Shown: positions 5,315-5,860 of the stretch, piece after piece
Layout: every line of letters starts with the position of its first letter
Position numbering within the stretch: position 1 is the first letter of the stretch
NCBI GenBank assembly: GCA_013816105.1
Contig: JACDEY010000081.1
Span: 1 to 5,860 of the forward strand
Direction of reading: 5' to 3'
Origin: Actinomycetota bacterium
GTDB taxonomy: Bacteria > Actinomycetota > UBA4738
Length of the DNA: 5,860 bases
Notes under the pieces: generated by a model
The model's database searches: none
What the model saw: only the letters and a program-made list of their open reading frames with translations
Told to the model about the DNA's origin: nothing
Program-made: the position numbers and the translations under genes

Positions 5315-5860
5315 ACATCGATACGGGGCGAGTTCTGCGCGCTGCCGTATTCGCCGCGTGGGCGATCTTCTTTGCATATCTCCGCATCAGCGGGGATATG
5401 ACGCGCTATCTGGGCCCTCGTACCTACTGGGTCGTGACGTTCGGGGCGGTGGCTCTCGGCGGAGCGGCCATCGCTCACGTCGCGACGTTGCGAACGCAGA
5501 CGGAACCTCGACGGCCGACCCGCGCCGAAATGGCGAGCGTCGCTACGCTCCTCATCCCGATCGTCGGCGTGCTGATGATCCCCTCCGCCGAGCTTGGAGC
5601 GCTGGCCGCGTCGAGGAAGCTGTCCTCGGCGGGAGGAGGGGAGGTCGGAGCCTTCGCGCCCGCGGCGCCGGATCCGGACGGCGACATCTCGTTCGCAGAG
5701 ATCCAGTACGCGAACGAGTCAGAGGAGTACGCCGCTCAAGCCGGCGTCGTCGAAGGGACGCCGATCCGCCTGACGGGCTTCGTGACGCACGCCGCGGACG
5801 CACCGGGGGAGGGCTTCGACCTCACGCGCTTCTACGTCTCTTGCTGCGCGGCGGATGCGC
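5311..5860 (+). CDS. TIGR03943/DUF1980 (YcgQ-type) transporter partner, copy 2, cut by the window end
   Basis: ATG 5311 overlaps the permease stop (ATGA), with GAGGT nine bases upstream (5297-5301). The open frame runs 183 codons to the window edge with no stop. Hydrophobic segments lie at about 9-25, 39-57 and 74-91. They are followed by PSAELGALAASRKLSS (91-106), a Gly/Ala/Pro/Asp-rich linker, then LTGFVTH (154-160), DLTRFYVSCCAAD (170-182). This matches copy 1 (PPASLGSFAADRRSS, GFVTRD, LLTRFLVSCCAAD) in order and spacing, so about 55 residues are missing off the end. It should form a membrane complex with the permease encoded just before it. The residue after GFVT is His here and Arg in copy 1. 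Confidence 0.87.
   Translation, partial: MNIDTGRVLRAAVFAAWAIFFAYLRISGDMTRYLGPRTYWVVTFGAVALGGAAIAHVATLRTQTEPRRPTRAEMASVATLLIPIVGVLMIPSAELGALAASRKLSSAGGGEVGAFAPAAPDPDGDISFAEIQYANESEEYAAQAGVVEGTPIRLTGFVTHAADAPGEGFDLTRFYVSCCAADA

Noticed and set aside
4282..5478. Minus-strand frames opposite the second permease and its partner
   Set aside because: Shadow composition and no motifs; plus-strand frames are strongly homologous to the first permease/partner pair.
1..5860. tRNA, rRNA, insertion sequence or phage genes
   Set aside because: No tRNA-like cloverleaf, transposase motifs or terminal inverted repeats were seen on either strand by eye.

Overview
High-GC bacterial DNA, probably actinobacterial. 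The evidence is strong G/C bias at third codon positions, GTG and TTG starts, overlapping stop/start junctions, and few clear Shine-Dalgarno sites at first genes. This assignment is inferred from style, not from a marker gene. Both ends look like fragment edges: the left end runs straight into a short tandem repeat, and the right end cuts a gene.

Left part (1-1203). Three perfect tandem copies of a 29-bp unit plus an 8-bp partial copy (32-126) carry the start of a secretion signal peptide. That reading frame is stopped by TAG (203-205). It then continues in the same frame into a 273-codon protein (227-1048) resembling the SURNod19 / type II copper monooxygenase-like proteins. On the opposite strand, a short TetR-family remnant (1049-1203) lies tail to tail with it. 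A perfect 10-bp hairpin sits just after the plus-strand stop.

Centre and right (1203-5860). Two divergent operons face away from a 14-bp gap at 4278-4291. The minus-strand operon encodes a secreted alkaline-phosphatase-superfamily-like protein (4277-2946), a COG0701/ArsP_1 (YraQ/YcgR type) permease (2946-1951), a TIGR03943/DUF1980 (YcgQ type) partner (1958-1203) and the TetR remnant, all overlapping by 1 to 8 nt. The plus-strand operon holds a second permease (4292-5314) and a second TIGR03943 partner (5311 to the window end, cut off). The two permease/partner pairs are clear but diverged paralogues.

Permease and YcgQ-type partner are a recurrent bacterial gene pair, probably a two-component membrane transporter. 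The cargo is not established here; a metal or metalloid is a reasonable guess because of the conserved CECGS and SCCAAD cysteine motifs. The main oddities are the expanded repeat on the signal peptide start, the in-frame amber codon, the phosphatase-like protein with apparently permuted segments and missing active-site residues, the collapsed TetR gene, and the doubled divergent transporter pair.
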